In this document: in pieces, positions 50,937 to 59,500 of the stretch
Layout of the letters: every line of letters begins with the position of its first letter
How positions within the stretch are numbered: the first letter of the stretch is position 1
Assembly (NCBI GenBank): GCA_036277115.1
Contig: DASUNM010000023.1
Location: 186,001 to 250,000 of the forward strand
Source of the DNA: Pyrinomonadaceae bacterium
GTDB taxonomy: Bacteria > Acidobacteriota > Blastocatellia > Pyrinomonadales > Pyrinomonadaceae
Direction of reading: 5' to 3'
DNA: 64,000 bases
Notes under the pieces: model-generated
What the model saw: the letters and a program-made list of their open reading frames with translations, nothing else
Databases searched by the model: none
Told to the model about the DNA's origin: nothing
Position numbers and translations under genes: made by a program

Positions 50937-51033
50937 TTCTCTGTGTCTCAGTGGCGCTCAGTGTCTCTGTGGTGAACGTACACGGGAGAGACTCAACCAC
51001 AGAGGCACTGAGGGCTCACAGAGACACAGAGAA
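50937..51033. repeat. CTCTGTGGTG-family inverted repeat
   Basis: The left arm has TTCTCTGTGTCTCAGTGG and CAGTGTCTCTGTGGTG; the right arm has CAACCACAGAGGCACTGAGG and CACAGAGACACAGAGAA. It lies between the divergent permease and quinone oxidoreductase genes, close to the start of the second. Confidence 0.8.
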
Positions 51034-51069
51034 CTACATCACGTCAGGTGTTAAAATGCGCTGCTAAAA

Positions 51070-52062
51070 ATGAAAGCGGTAAAGATCATTTCGTTCGGCG
51101 GAGTTGAGGGACTGCAAATTGTAGAGGTTCCGGACGCGCTGCAGCCCACCGCGGATCGCGTGCGCGTGCGCGTGCGCGCGGCGGGATTGAATCGCGCGGA
51201 CATCCTCCAGCGCCTCGGTCGCTACCCCGCGCCGCCCGGCTATCCGCCGGACATTCCCGGTCTTGAGTTCGCCGGTGAAGTTGAAAGCGTCGGCGAAGAC
51301 GCGCGCGTCTGGAAAACCGGCGATCGGGTTTTCGGCATCACCGGCGGCGGCGCGCAGGCGGAATACGTCACGCTGCCTGAAGCGACGCTCGCGCGGATTC
51401 CGGAGAATCTCGATTGGGTTCAGGCCGCCTCGATTCCGGAAGTCTTTATGACGGCGCACGACGCGTTGTTCACGCAGTGCGAGTTGCAGATGGCGGAGCG
51501 AGTTCTCATTCATGCTGCCGGATCGGGTGTGGGAACGGCGGCGAGTCAGTTAGTAAGCGCCACAGGCGCGACTGCCTACGGCACTTCGCGCACTCCGGAG
51601 AAACTTGAGCGCGCGAAAGACTTCGGGCTGTCTCAATCCATCGCGGTCGGGAATGATCCTTCGAAGTTCGCTGCGGCGGTGGAGGAATGGACGAACGGTG
51701 AAGGCGTGAACGTGATTCTCGATCTAGTGGGCGCTGCTTATCTGAAAGCTAATCTCGATTCGCTCGCCACGAAGGGCCGGCTGATCTTCGTCGGCACAAC
51801 CAGCGGCGCCAAAGCCGAAATTGATTATTCAATTGTCATGCGCAAACGTCTTCGCGTCATGGGAACGTCTTTGCGCACGCGGTCGCTCCCAGAAAAGGCA
51901 ACCGCCACGCGCCTGTTCGCCGAGCATGTCGTCCCGCTGCTCGAAAACGGATCAGTGCGGCCGGTCGTCGATTCGGTTTTCACGATGGATGAAGTGCGCG
52001 AGGCTCACCGCCGCATTGAATCGAACGAGACGTTCGGGAAAGTTATTTTGAGGATTGATTAA
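51070..52062 (+). CDS. Zinc-free medium-chain NAD(P)H:quinone oxidoreductase
   Basis: The 330-residue protein is a medium-chain dehydrogenase/reductase of the quinone oxidoreductase type. It has LNRADILQRLGRYPAPPG, the NADPH-binding region AAGSGVGTAASQLVSATGA, and a YGTSRTPEKLERAKDFG segment specific for NADPH. It lacks the structural zinc cysteines. The family (PIG3-like) reduces quinones or enals with NADPH. It appears to be a single gene; its end overlaps a small convergent gene by 20 bases. Confidence 0.93.
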   Translation: MKAVKIISFGGVEGLQIVEVPDALQPTADRVRVRVRAAGLNRADILQRLGRYPAPPGYPPDIPGLEFAGEVESVGEDARVWKTGDRVFGITGGGAQAEYVTLPEATLARIPENLDWVQAASIPEVFMTAHDALFTQCELQMAERVLIHAAGSGVGTAASQLVSATGATAYGTSRTPEKLERAKDFGLSQSIAVGNDPSKFAAAVEEWTNGEGVNVILDLVGAAYLKANLDSLATKGRLIFVGTTSGAKAEIDYSIVMRKRLRVMGTSLRTRSLPEKATATRLFAEHVVPLLENGSVRPVVDSVFTMDEVREAHRRIESNETFGKVILRID

Positions 52063-52273
52063 CTGCGGGTGTCACCGGCGATGTTCGCGGGTCAGGTGTT
52101 CGAGGTGCACCAACATGCCGGGCAGCGTCAGTCGTGACAATGCACAGACCGTGACAACCTTCACCCTCGAGCCGGTGAACCAGACGCCGCGCCTCTTCGT
52201 GCGTGAGGTCGGTGGCTTCACAACCACGATTGCTGAGCACGGCCCACTGTTGGCTTTGAAGATCGCTCGTCAT
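52043..52273 (-). CDS. Small unrecognised protein (76 aa)
   Basis: The ATG at 52271-52273 opens a 76-codon frame. The first 50 residues look like a folded domain (QQWAVLSNRGCEATDLTHEE ... ARRLVHRLEGEGCHGLCIVT), with helix and strand alternation and three cysteines. The C-terminal 25 residues are polar and probably disordered, and their codons overlap the quinone oxidoreductase gene. I think it is a real small gene, but no clear ribosome-binding site supports it and the family is unknown to me. Confidence 0.5.
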   Translation of the reverse strand: MTSDLQSQQWAVLSNRGCEATDLTHEEARRLVHRLEGEGCHGLCIVTTDAARHVGAPRTPDPRTSPVTPAVNQSSK

Positions 52274-52331
52274 TGGCTCAATGTCTTCCCTCTCGCTTTG
52301 AGGGAACTAAACAGACTTAACTCAACAGGTT

Positions 52332-52535
52332 GCAACCCGAAGGGTTGCTAGAGAGTAGCCGGGGGTCGCAGCGAAGCGTAGACCCCCGGAAACGTCCGCG
52401 TAGCATTCGGCACCCTGAAAGGGTGCAAGATGCGTTCTGTGACCTTTCAGGGTCAAAAATCATAAACACTCGATCCGGGGGTGTCGCGCGGCGCGCTCAA
52501 CCCCCGGCTACTATCTTTCAGCCCTTCGGGCTGAG
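52332..52535. repeat. Mosaic of five or more hairpins in one intergenic region
   Basis: GCAACCCGAAGGGTTGC (52332-52348), GCACCCTGAAAGGGTGC (52410-52426), GACCTTTCAGGGTC (52441-52454) and TCAGCCCTTCGGGCTGA (52519-52535) are each self-complementary. AGTAGCCGGGGGTCG near 52356 pairs with CAACCCCCGGCTACT near 52498, enclosing the middle ones. No gene is seen in this 333-base gap. Confidence 0.85.
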
Positions 52536-52606
52536 GGAGAGGCGAATAACACACCTGATTCATCTCAACGCTGATTACGGGTTTCAAGGGAGAGGGAGTT
52601 CCGTAC

Positions 52607-53392
52607 CTACTTCCCTTTGAAATCCGCTTTTCGCTTTTCGAGGAACGCGCTGACGCCTTCGTCTTTATCTTCGCTCGAGAAACACAGCGCGAACAGATCG
52701 ACTTCGCGACGCAACCCTTCGTCGAGGTTTGATCGCGACGCCGCCTTTACCGCTTCCTTGGCGAGGCGGAGAGCGACCGGACTCTTCTCAGCGATGCGGT
52801 TGGCCACTTCCATTGTCTTCGTCTGGAGTTGATCGGCCGGAACAACGTGGTTCGCCAGGCCCAACCGGAACGCTTCCTGCGCGTTGATGATCTCACCCGT
52901 CAAAATCATCTCCATCGCTTTGCCTTCGCCCACCAGACGCGTCAGGCGCTGCGTGCCGCCGCCACCGGGAATGATGCCAAGGTTGATTTCCGGTTGGCCG
53001 AACGAGGCGGTCTCGCTGGCAATCCGAATGTCGCAGGCCAGCGCCAACTCGCAGCCGCCGCCGAGACAATAACCATTGACCATCGCGATCACCGGTTTTG
53101 GAAAAGTATCGACCGCATTGAACAAACCGCGATCGAGCATGATGGCGCGCTGCGCCAAGGCGGTGCGGCCTGCGAACTCAGCGATGTCAGCGCCCGCCAC
53201 GAACGCCTTGTCGCCCGCGCCGGTAAAAATCACGACCCGCACTGAATCGTCCTGGCTCAATTCATCCAGCGCGGCTGCGCCTTCGGCGCGCGTCTGGATG
53301 TTCAACGCGTTCCGCTTTTCCGGACGATTGATCGTGATGATGGCGACGCGGTCGCGGCGCTCGATGAGAATACTCTCGTACGTTTGACTCAC
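52607..53392 (-). CDS. Enoyl-CoA hydratase/isomerase family protein
   Basis: The 261-residue protein is a crotonase-fold enzyme. The oxyanion-hole sequences AFVAGADIAEF and NGYCLGGGCELALACDIRIA are present, and Glu residues in FGQPEINLGIIPGGGGTQRL match the two catalytic glutamates of enoyl-CoA hydratase. It would hydrate trans-2-enoyl-CoA in fatty acid or amino acid breakdown. The 3-hydroxyacyl-CoA dehydrogenase gene that acts next in the pathway lies about 650 bases upstream on the same strand, with a PilZ gene between. Confidence 0.95.
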   Translation of the reverse strand: MSQTYESILIERRDRVAIITINRPEKRNALNIQTRAEGAAALDELSQDDSVRVVIFTGAGDKAFVAGADIAEFAGRTALAQRAIMLDRGLFNAVDTFPKPVIAMVNGYCLGGGCELALACDIRIASETASFGQPEINLGIIPGGGGTQRLTRLVGEGKAMEMILTGEIINAQEAFRLGLANHVVPADQLQTKTMEVANRIAEKSPVALRLAKEAVKAASRSNLDEGLRREVDLFALCFSSEDKDEGVSAFLEKRKADFKGK

Positions 53393-53486
53393 TTTAATTG
53401 CTCCTGTTTTGGTTAAGAATTGGTGAAGTAAAACACAAAGCGCCCGCGAAAGGCGAGTGCCCAGGACTACTCAGATCTTTGCCGTT

Positions 53487-53584
53487 CCTCTCGGTGTCTC
53501 GGTGAGTTCTCTGTGTCTCTGTGGTGAAAAACGTTTAGAGATCACTCACCCCAGAGACACCGAGATTGCACTGAGACACAGAGG
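53487..53584. repeat. CTCTGTGGTG-family inverted repeat
   Basis: The left arm has CTCTCGGTGTCTCGGTGAGT and CTCTGTGTCTCTGTGGTG; the right arm has CACTCACCCCAGAGACACC and CACTGAGACACAGAGG. It lies between the PilZ and enoyl-CoA hydratase genes. It is the fourth member of the family in this window. Confidence 0.8.
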
Positions 53585-53619
53585 CCAGCCATGCAACCAC
53601 CCGCGTTGTCGGTCAGGGA

Positions 53620-54012
53620 TTATTTAGAAGTGGTCTCGTCCGTGGTGGCCGCCTGTTCATCCGCCACCCATGAGACGAACAGTCGCATCCAGTTTTCGGA
53701 AGGTTCGGCAATCTGCACGCCCACGCGCGCGGTTCCGTAGATCGCCGGTGAGATGCGCACTACCGTCGCCGTCGCTTCGGTGGGCGAGCCATCCGGCTTG
53801 TGCGCGCGGATGTAAAGGTGTTCGCCGATCCCAACTCGCTGATTGAGATGGAAAAGCGCGCCGGAAGTCGAGATGTCATCAGTTTCCGTCGGCTCGCTCC
53901 ACGCGGCGCCGTCATCCGAACGACCTGACACGACAATCGGAAGCCGCAGCGCCATTCGCAGCGCAAAGCGTCTCTCTTCATTTTGATAAGGAGTGCTCAT
54001 TACCGTCGCCAT
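53620..54012 (-). CDS. PilZ-type domain protein
   Basis: The 130-residue protein has a PilZ-like layout: RRFALRMALRLPI near the start, corresponding to the RxxxR motif that binds cyclic di-GMP, then DDISTSGALFHL matching the D/NxSxxG motif, and a beta-barrel ending in VGVQIAE. PilZ domains sense cyclic di-GMP, but the first arginine motif is not a perfect match. An alternative start is at 54000. It stands next to fatty-acid genes without clear functional link. Confidence 0.85.
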   Translation of the reverse strand: MATVMSTPYQNEERRFALRMALRLPIVVSGRSDDGAAWSEPTETDDISTSGALFHLNQRVGIGEHLYIRAHKPDGSPTEATATVVRISPAIYGTARVGVQIAEPSENWMRLFVSWVADEQAATTDETTSK

Positions 54013-54047
54013 TCGAGTCCCGCTTGTTCGCGCGCGCTCACCAATGT

Positions 54048-54974
54048 TCAGCTAGTATAAGCCCTGCGCGCCTGTTCTGGCTCATTCCATTTATAAAAAC
54101 CTTCACCGCTCTTTTTGCCCAGTTTTCCCTCGCTCACCATCCGGCGAAGAATATCCGGTGGCCTGAATGTCTCAGATTCGAGCGTTTCATGCAGATATTC
54201 GGCGATGCTCAAACGCACATCCAGCCCGACCATGTCCGTCAATTTTAGCGGTCCGACCGGGTGGTTGTAGCCGAGTTCCATGGCCGTGTCGATGTCGCGC
54301 GCGCTGGCCACGCCCTGCTCAACCATGCGCATCGCTTCCAGGCCTAGCGTGACACCGAGACGGCTGGAAGCAAATCCCGGAACATCGCGGACGACGATCG
54401 GTTCCTTCTTCATGCGTTGCGCTACTTCACGCACTGTCGCCGTAGTTTCGTCTGACGTTTCGCTGCTGACGACGATTTCGACTAACCGCATGATATGAAC
54501 CGGATTGAAGAAATGCATGCCGACAACGTCCGCAGGCCGATTCGATACTTTGGCAATTTCATTGATCGAAAGCGAAGACGTGTTGGTCGCGAAGATGCAG
54601 TTGCTGGTCACCAGTTCTTCGGTTTGACGCAGCAGGCCCTGCTTTAGTTCGAGATTCTCAGGCGCTGCTTCGATCACCAGATCGCTTTCGCCTATCTCAG
54701 CAAAATCCGTCGTCACGCGAATTCGCGAGAGCGTTTCGTCGCGCTCCTGCTCGGTTACTTTTCCGCGCTCAATGCCCTTCGCCAGATTTCGCTCAATCGA
54801 CTTCATGCCGCGCTGCGTCGAGGCCTCATCAAGGTCGCGCATCAGGACGTCGTAACCCGACGCCGCGGCGACTTGCGCGATGCCGTGGCCCATCGTGCCC
54901 GCGCCGAGCACACTGATGCGCCGAATTGGGCGAGCCGAAGCCGGGTTGTTGTCTTGGTCCGAGTTCTTATTCAA
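54048..54974 (-). CDS. 3-hydroxyacyl-CoA (3-hydroxybutyryl-CoA) dehydrogenase
   Basis: The 308-residue protein has the N-terminal Rossmann NAD site (ISVLGAGTMGHGIAQVAAAS) and the C-terminal 3-hydroxyacyl-CoA dehydrogenase domain (HFFNPVHIMRLVEIV, FASSRLGVTLGLEAMRMVEQG, MELGYNHPVGPLKLTDMVGL). Residues of the active site (His in HFFNP, Glu in VEIV) are present. Its size and single-domain nature match PaaH or Hbd types. It would oxidise 3-hydroxyacyl-CoA to 3-ketoacyl-CoA after the hydratase encoded downstream. Confidence 0.95.
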   Translation of the reverse strand: MNKNSDQDNNPASARPIRRISVLGAGTMGHGIAQVAAASGYDVLMRDLDEASTQRGMKSIERNLAKGIERGKVTEQERDETLSRIRVTTDFAEIGESDLVIEAAPENLELKQGLLRQTEELVTSNCIFATNTSSLSINEIAKVSNRPADVVGMHFFNPVHIMRLVEIVVSSETSDETTATVREVAQRMKKEPIVVRDVPGFASSRLGVTLGLEAMRMVEQGVASARDIDTAMELGYNHPVGPLKLTDMVGLDVRLSIAEYLHETLESETFRPPDILRRMVSEGKLGKKSGEGFYKWNEPEQARRAYTS

Positions 54975-55122
54975 CGTCGCAATTTAAGGGGCCGAACCGT
55001 TAAGGTGGATGCCAATTCAGGCCACGATGTGGCTGGGGCCTGGCTGGTTCGACTAACTCGTACAGCACTAGTTATACTACACGCGCAACGCAAAACGCCA
55101 ACAGTTTTCCCGCAATCAATTG

Positions 55123-55210
55123 TCAGAACCCGGAGCGATAGCGACGGGATCGGCGCACCACTAAGGCCGTTGGCGAGCCATTGACCGGTTGCCCTTGCTC
55201 CCGGTTCTGA
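55123..55210. repeat. Inverted repeat with TCAGAACCCGGAGCG arms, upstream of trxB
   Basis: The left arm begins TCAGAACCCGGAGCGATAGC at 55123 and the right arm ends CTCCCGGTTCTGA at 55210; the arms match over about 14 bases with one mismatch. It resembles the element at 49979-50100. It lies just before the ribosome-binding site of trxB, so it may form part of its leader. Confidence 0.65.
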
Positions 55211-55229
55211 ACATAGAGGAGACCCTGAA

Positions 55230-56315
55230 TTGCCCACACAAGAACTTCATCGCCAGGTAGTAATTATCGGTTCCGGCCCCGCGGGATTGACCGCGGCGAT
55301 CTACAGCGCGCGCGCGAATTTGAATCCGCTGCTGGTTGATGCGCCGGCCGACACCGAGAAACAAACAACGCCGGGCGGGCAGTTAATGATCACCACTGAA
55401 GTGGAAAACTATCCGGGCTTTGCGGAAGGCATTCAGGGTCCTGACCTGATGGTTCAGTTTCGCCAGCAAGCTGAACGCTTTGGCACGGAATTCCTGGAGG
55501 AGTGGATTACGCGCGTCGATTTTAGCGAGCGACCTTTCAAGTTGTTCACGGAGAATACAGTCATCACGGCTGAGACGTTGATCATCGCTTCGGGCGCGTC
55601 CGCGAAGTGGCTGGGGATTCCGGGTGAGGCAAAGACTCCGCATGGCTTTGGTGGTAACGGCGTGTCGGCTTGCGCGACTTGCGACGGCCCGCTGCCCGCG
55701 TTTCGCAACAAGCGTTTGGTCGTGGTTGGCGGCGGCGACACGGCGATGGAAGAGGCTACGTTCCTGACACGGTATGCGTCGCGCGTGTTCGTCGTGCACC
55801 GGCGTGACAAGCTGCGCGCGTCGAAGATCATGCAGGACAAAGCGCTTGCGAACGAAAAGATTGAATTCATCTGGAACACTGCAGTTGACGAGATTCTCGG
55901 GACGCATGATCAGGGAGTGACCGGCGTGCGGCTGCGGAATTTACAGACCAGCGAAACTACCGAATTCGAATGCGAAGGCGTCTTTATCGCGATTGGCCAC
56001 AAGCCGAACACAGACTTGTTCAAAGGCCAGATCGACATGGACGACGTTGGCTACATCGTCACCTCAGGCCGCTCAACCGCGACAAACATTCCGGGTGTCT
56101 TTGCTGCCGGCGATGTGCAGGATTCAGTTTACCGGCAAGCAGTCACGGCGGCGGGCACGGGCTGCATGTCAGCCATCGATGCGGAACGATTTCTGGATCA
56201 TCTACCGATCGCCATGCCCACCGGTGAAGAGGTCACGATGGAAGGCGAGCATCTGTCTAAGGATCACAGCATGATCACCATGCCGACCGGTGAAGTTGTT
56301 TCGAATGAGGCTTGA
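55230..56315 (+). CDS. trxB: Thioredoxin reductase
   Basis: The gene starts with TTG at 55230, supported by GAGGAG eight bases upstream. The 361-residue protein has the FAD-binding motif IIGSGPAGLTAAIY, the redox pair Cys148-Cys151 (ACATCDG), the NADPH motif VVGGGDTAMEEA, and the final FAD segment VFAAGDVQDSVYRQAVTAAG. It reduces thioredoxin with NADPH. About 40 residues beyond the usual end (from about residue 320) are an extension of acidic and methionine-rich character (MPTGEEVTMEGEHLSKDHSM) with an internal near-repeat. Its function is unknown. Confidence 0.96.
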   Translation: MPTQELHRQVVIIGSGPAGLTAAIYSARANLNPLLVDAPADTEKQTTPGGQLMITTEVENYPGFAEGIQGPDLMVQFRQQAERFGTEFLEEWITRVDFSERPFKLFTENTVITAETLIIASGASAKWLGIPGEAKTPHGFGGNGVSACATCDGPLPAFRNKRLVVVGGGDTAMEEATFLTRYASRVFVVHRRDKLRASKIMQDKALANEKIEFIWNTAVDEILGTHDQGVTGVRLRNLQTSETTEFECEGVFIAIGHKPNTDLFKGQIDMDDVGYIVTSGRSTATNIPGVFAAGDVQDSVYRQAVTAAGTGCMSAIDAERFLDHLPIAMPTGEEVTMEGEHLSKDHSMITMPTGEVVSNEA

Positions 56316-56353
56316 GCAGCCGATGTGTGAGGGCCAACGCGGGGTGTCGGGCC

Positions 56354-56529
56354 TTACGACCTTTCCAATCGATCTACTTGGAGTTCCACTACGCGGATGC
56401 GACGCTTCAAGGTCTTCAGGCGATCGTGCCTAGTTTCTGTAGCCTTTTCATTTCTTTCATTCCCTCGCGAAATTTCTTTCGCTCTTTGATGATGAATTGC
56501 ATGTGGCGCTCGAACTGGTCGTTTGACAT
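56354..56529 (-). pseudogene. Small coiled-coil gene split by a frameshift (tentative)
   Basis: From the ATG at 56527-56529 the frame reads SNDQFERHMQFIIKERKKFR and then EGMKEMKRLQKLGTIA before a stop. In a neighbouring frame the sequence continues as ATETRHDRLKTLKRRIRVVE and ends at 56354. A one-base shift near an A-run would join them into one helical protein of about 57 residues like the short coiled-coil proteins common in such genomes. A sequencing error or a true 37-residue protein cannot be excluded. Confidence 0.35.
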
Positions 56530-56582
56530 GTGGGTGTCTCAAAATCGGCTGGACTATACCACTCCGTAACTCCACATGTGCC

Positions 56583-59500
56583 TCACAAAATGTCTTGCGC
56601 CTTAAGCGTTACAATGGTTGCGATTACCAACGCTACGAACATAAACATCAGGACAAACGGATCAATGATCTTATTGCCCCAGGGATGAAGGAATGAGATG
56701 TAGTTGCTGACGTCCTCGGGAATCTTTTCCGCGCCTTTGACCTCCGGCGGATCTTTCAGCTTCGGCGCAGCCGGCTGAGTGGCTTGCCGCCCGCTTTGTA
56801 AATCGCTGACGTAGTCCTTCATCTTCTTCTCGTAATCCTTCAAGTCCTGCTCAGCGTCTTTCTTGTAATCATCAACATCCTGGCGCGCCTGCTCGATGTT
56901 GCGATCGTTTAAGGCTTCGTAATGTTTGTAAAGACCCTTCCCCTCGTTCTCGCCATCGGGATCGGAACCCTCTTCATCCAGAGTATCGAGCGTTGAAAAC
57001 TGCTTCAGCCCATCAAACGCCCACGTCGCCGGCATGAGCGTACCGATCGCCTTCGAAGCTCCTTCGGGAACGCCGACCAGACCGGAAAACAGAATTTGCG
57101 GGATAAGAATTAGCGGCACGAGACTCGTCGCCATCTCGGACGTCTTCACGATCGCCGACACGAATAAGCCCAGCGCGATACCCACCATCGCGGTAATAAA
57201 CACAATCGCCAGTTGCGGCACCAGCCATCCGGGAACGCTCATCAAGCCGACGTAATGCATCATCTTGAGCGCGCCGAACAACATCAAGCACTGCACCGTC
57301 ACGATCAGCGCGAGCACAAATATTTTCGAGCCGACGTAAGGCAATAATCCAAGGTTCACCATGCGCTCGCGCGTGTAAACGGCCCGCTCGCGAATGATTT
57401 CGCGCGAAGCGACCGAGGTGCCGAACCAGAGCGCGACCAGCCCGAGCACGAAATATGGGAAGTCGCGGGGCAGCGTGTCCCCGACAACGAGATAAGTAAG
57501 GAAGGCGATGATGGGCGCCTGGGCAAAGAGAATCAGCAGATTGAATTTGTCGCGGCTCAGGACTTCCATGTAGCGGCGCGTGAGCGTGCCCCACTGGCGG
57601 ATTGAATCGGTAACCGTTGTGTGCCGCTTTGGTGGCGCGGCGGCGCGGCCATCGCGGGGCAAAAGACTGAGCGGCTCAGCGACGTTGCGCCGGTAGTGTT
57701 CCGTCGTTTGGAATTTTTGCTTCCATTCGTCGGCGACTTGTTCGGCGATCTGTTCGCGCTGCTGTTTGAATGCCTGCTTCTGCGACTTCGCGGCATTGGC
57801 CGGCAACGGAGGCATCGCCGCGATGCGTTCGTCGACCGGGTCTTCCAGTTTGTCGTAAAGGTCTTTGAAACTTTCGGCCTCGACGTGGGCCAGCGCATCC
57901 TGCGGCGCGCCATAGAACACCAGCTTGCCGCGCATCAGCACGACAATCTTGTCAAAGAGCTTCACGTTCTCCATCGCATGCGTCGTCAGCACGACCGTGC
58001 GGCCGCTCTCGGCGATTTGCCGAAAGAGTTTCATGATCTTTTCTTCAGTCGCGGGATCGAGACCCGAAGTCGGCTCGTCCAGAAAGATCACTGACGGCTT
58101 GGTGATTAGCTCAACCGCGATTGAAACGCGCTTGCGTTGTCCGCCGGACAGTTGGCTTACCGGCACGTCGCGCCGCTCTGACAAACCGGTGACGTCCATC
58201 ACCTCATTGATGATCTGATCGATTTCTTTGGTCGACACGTCGCTCGACAGCCGCAGCCGCGCCACGTAGTAGAGCGTGCGATAAACCGTCAGCTCGCGGT
58301 GGATGATGTCATCCTGTGGAACGTAGCCAATCGATTGCTTCAACGAATCGAGATGCCGGTATAGATCCAGATTGTTGACGAGGACGAACCCGCTGGTCGC
58401 GGGCCGCATGCCGTTCAGCGAATCCATCAAAGTGGACTTGCCCGCGCCTGAGGGGCCGAGCAACCCGATAAACTCGTTCGGCTGAACCGTCAGCGAAACG
58501 TCGTCGAGCAACTTGATCGATCCGCCCCCGGAGCGGTTCGCGACAATCTTGACGATGTTGAGGCAGTCGATGCGGGTTTTTGAACGCGTGTCGTAAACGG
58601 CCACGCCGTGCTGCGCATCTGCCTGGAGTACGAACGGTCCGATTTGGATGACGTCCGAATGCTGAACCGCGCGGCGGCCGCTGACACGCTGGCCGTTGAC
58701 ATACACACCGTTCGTCGAGCCCGCGTCTTCCACCGTTACGCTGCCGCTCGAGCTCGCGAAGCGCGCGTGATGATTGGAAATCTGCAAACCGTCGAGCCGA
58801 ACGTCGTTGTCCGCCGCGCGACCGACCGAAAGTTGCATCCGCGCATCGAACGAAACGCGGGCGAGCAGTTGCGACTGGTTGGCGCCGGGCATGGATTGCG
58901 GCGCCATAGACCCTGACGTCGAAACGATGGTTTGCCGGCGTGCCATCGCCGCAATCTGGCCAAACTCGGATGGAATCGACGGCGGCGCGGCCACTCCGCC
59001 GGGCTGGCTCCCGCCAACTCGGGATTGTGCCGCGGCCGGATGAGCCGGATCGACTAATCGCAAGATCGGTCCGCCCGTGCCTAGTTGCACCTGATCCTTG
59101 TCGAACAGCTTTACCGTTCCTGTAATGCGCTGACCATTGACGAGCGTGCCGTTGAAGCTCTTCAGATCGACTACCGCAAACTGTCCGTCAACTTTGCGAA
59201 TCTCCGCGTGACGGCGCGATACGACTGCAGCCGCGGCATCGATCACTACATCACCTTGCGGATCGCGACCCAGTTCAAAGACATCCTTATTTAGTTCGAA
59301 ACGGCGGACATTCGCCGCGATTGGATCAAGCAGCTCAAGCCGCGCTGGTTGTGAAGAAACGCGCGGCGCGGATTGTACCGGCGGACGCGGTGGCGTGGCT
59401 GGTACCGGCGGACGTGGCGGTGCGGCTGGTACCGGCGGACGTGGCGACGCAGGCGGTTGAACTTCAGTCGGAGCGGTGGCATCAGACTGGTGAATGTCCG

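Noticed and set aside
55046..55062. tRNA-like GGTTCGAC word upstream of trxB
   Set aside because: No acceptor, D-arm or anticodon-arm pairing could be built around it.
56312..56569. Plus-strand open frame after trxB (85 codons)
   Set aside because: It overlaps the trxB stop and runs antisense to the possible coiled-coil gene; no ribosome site or family feature.
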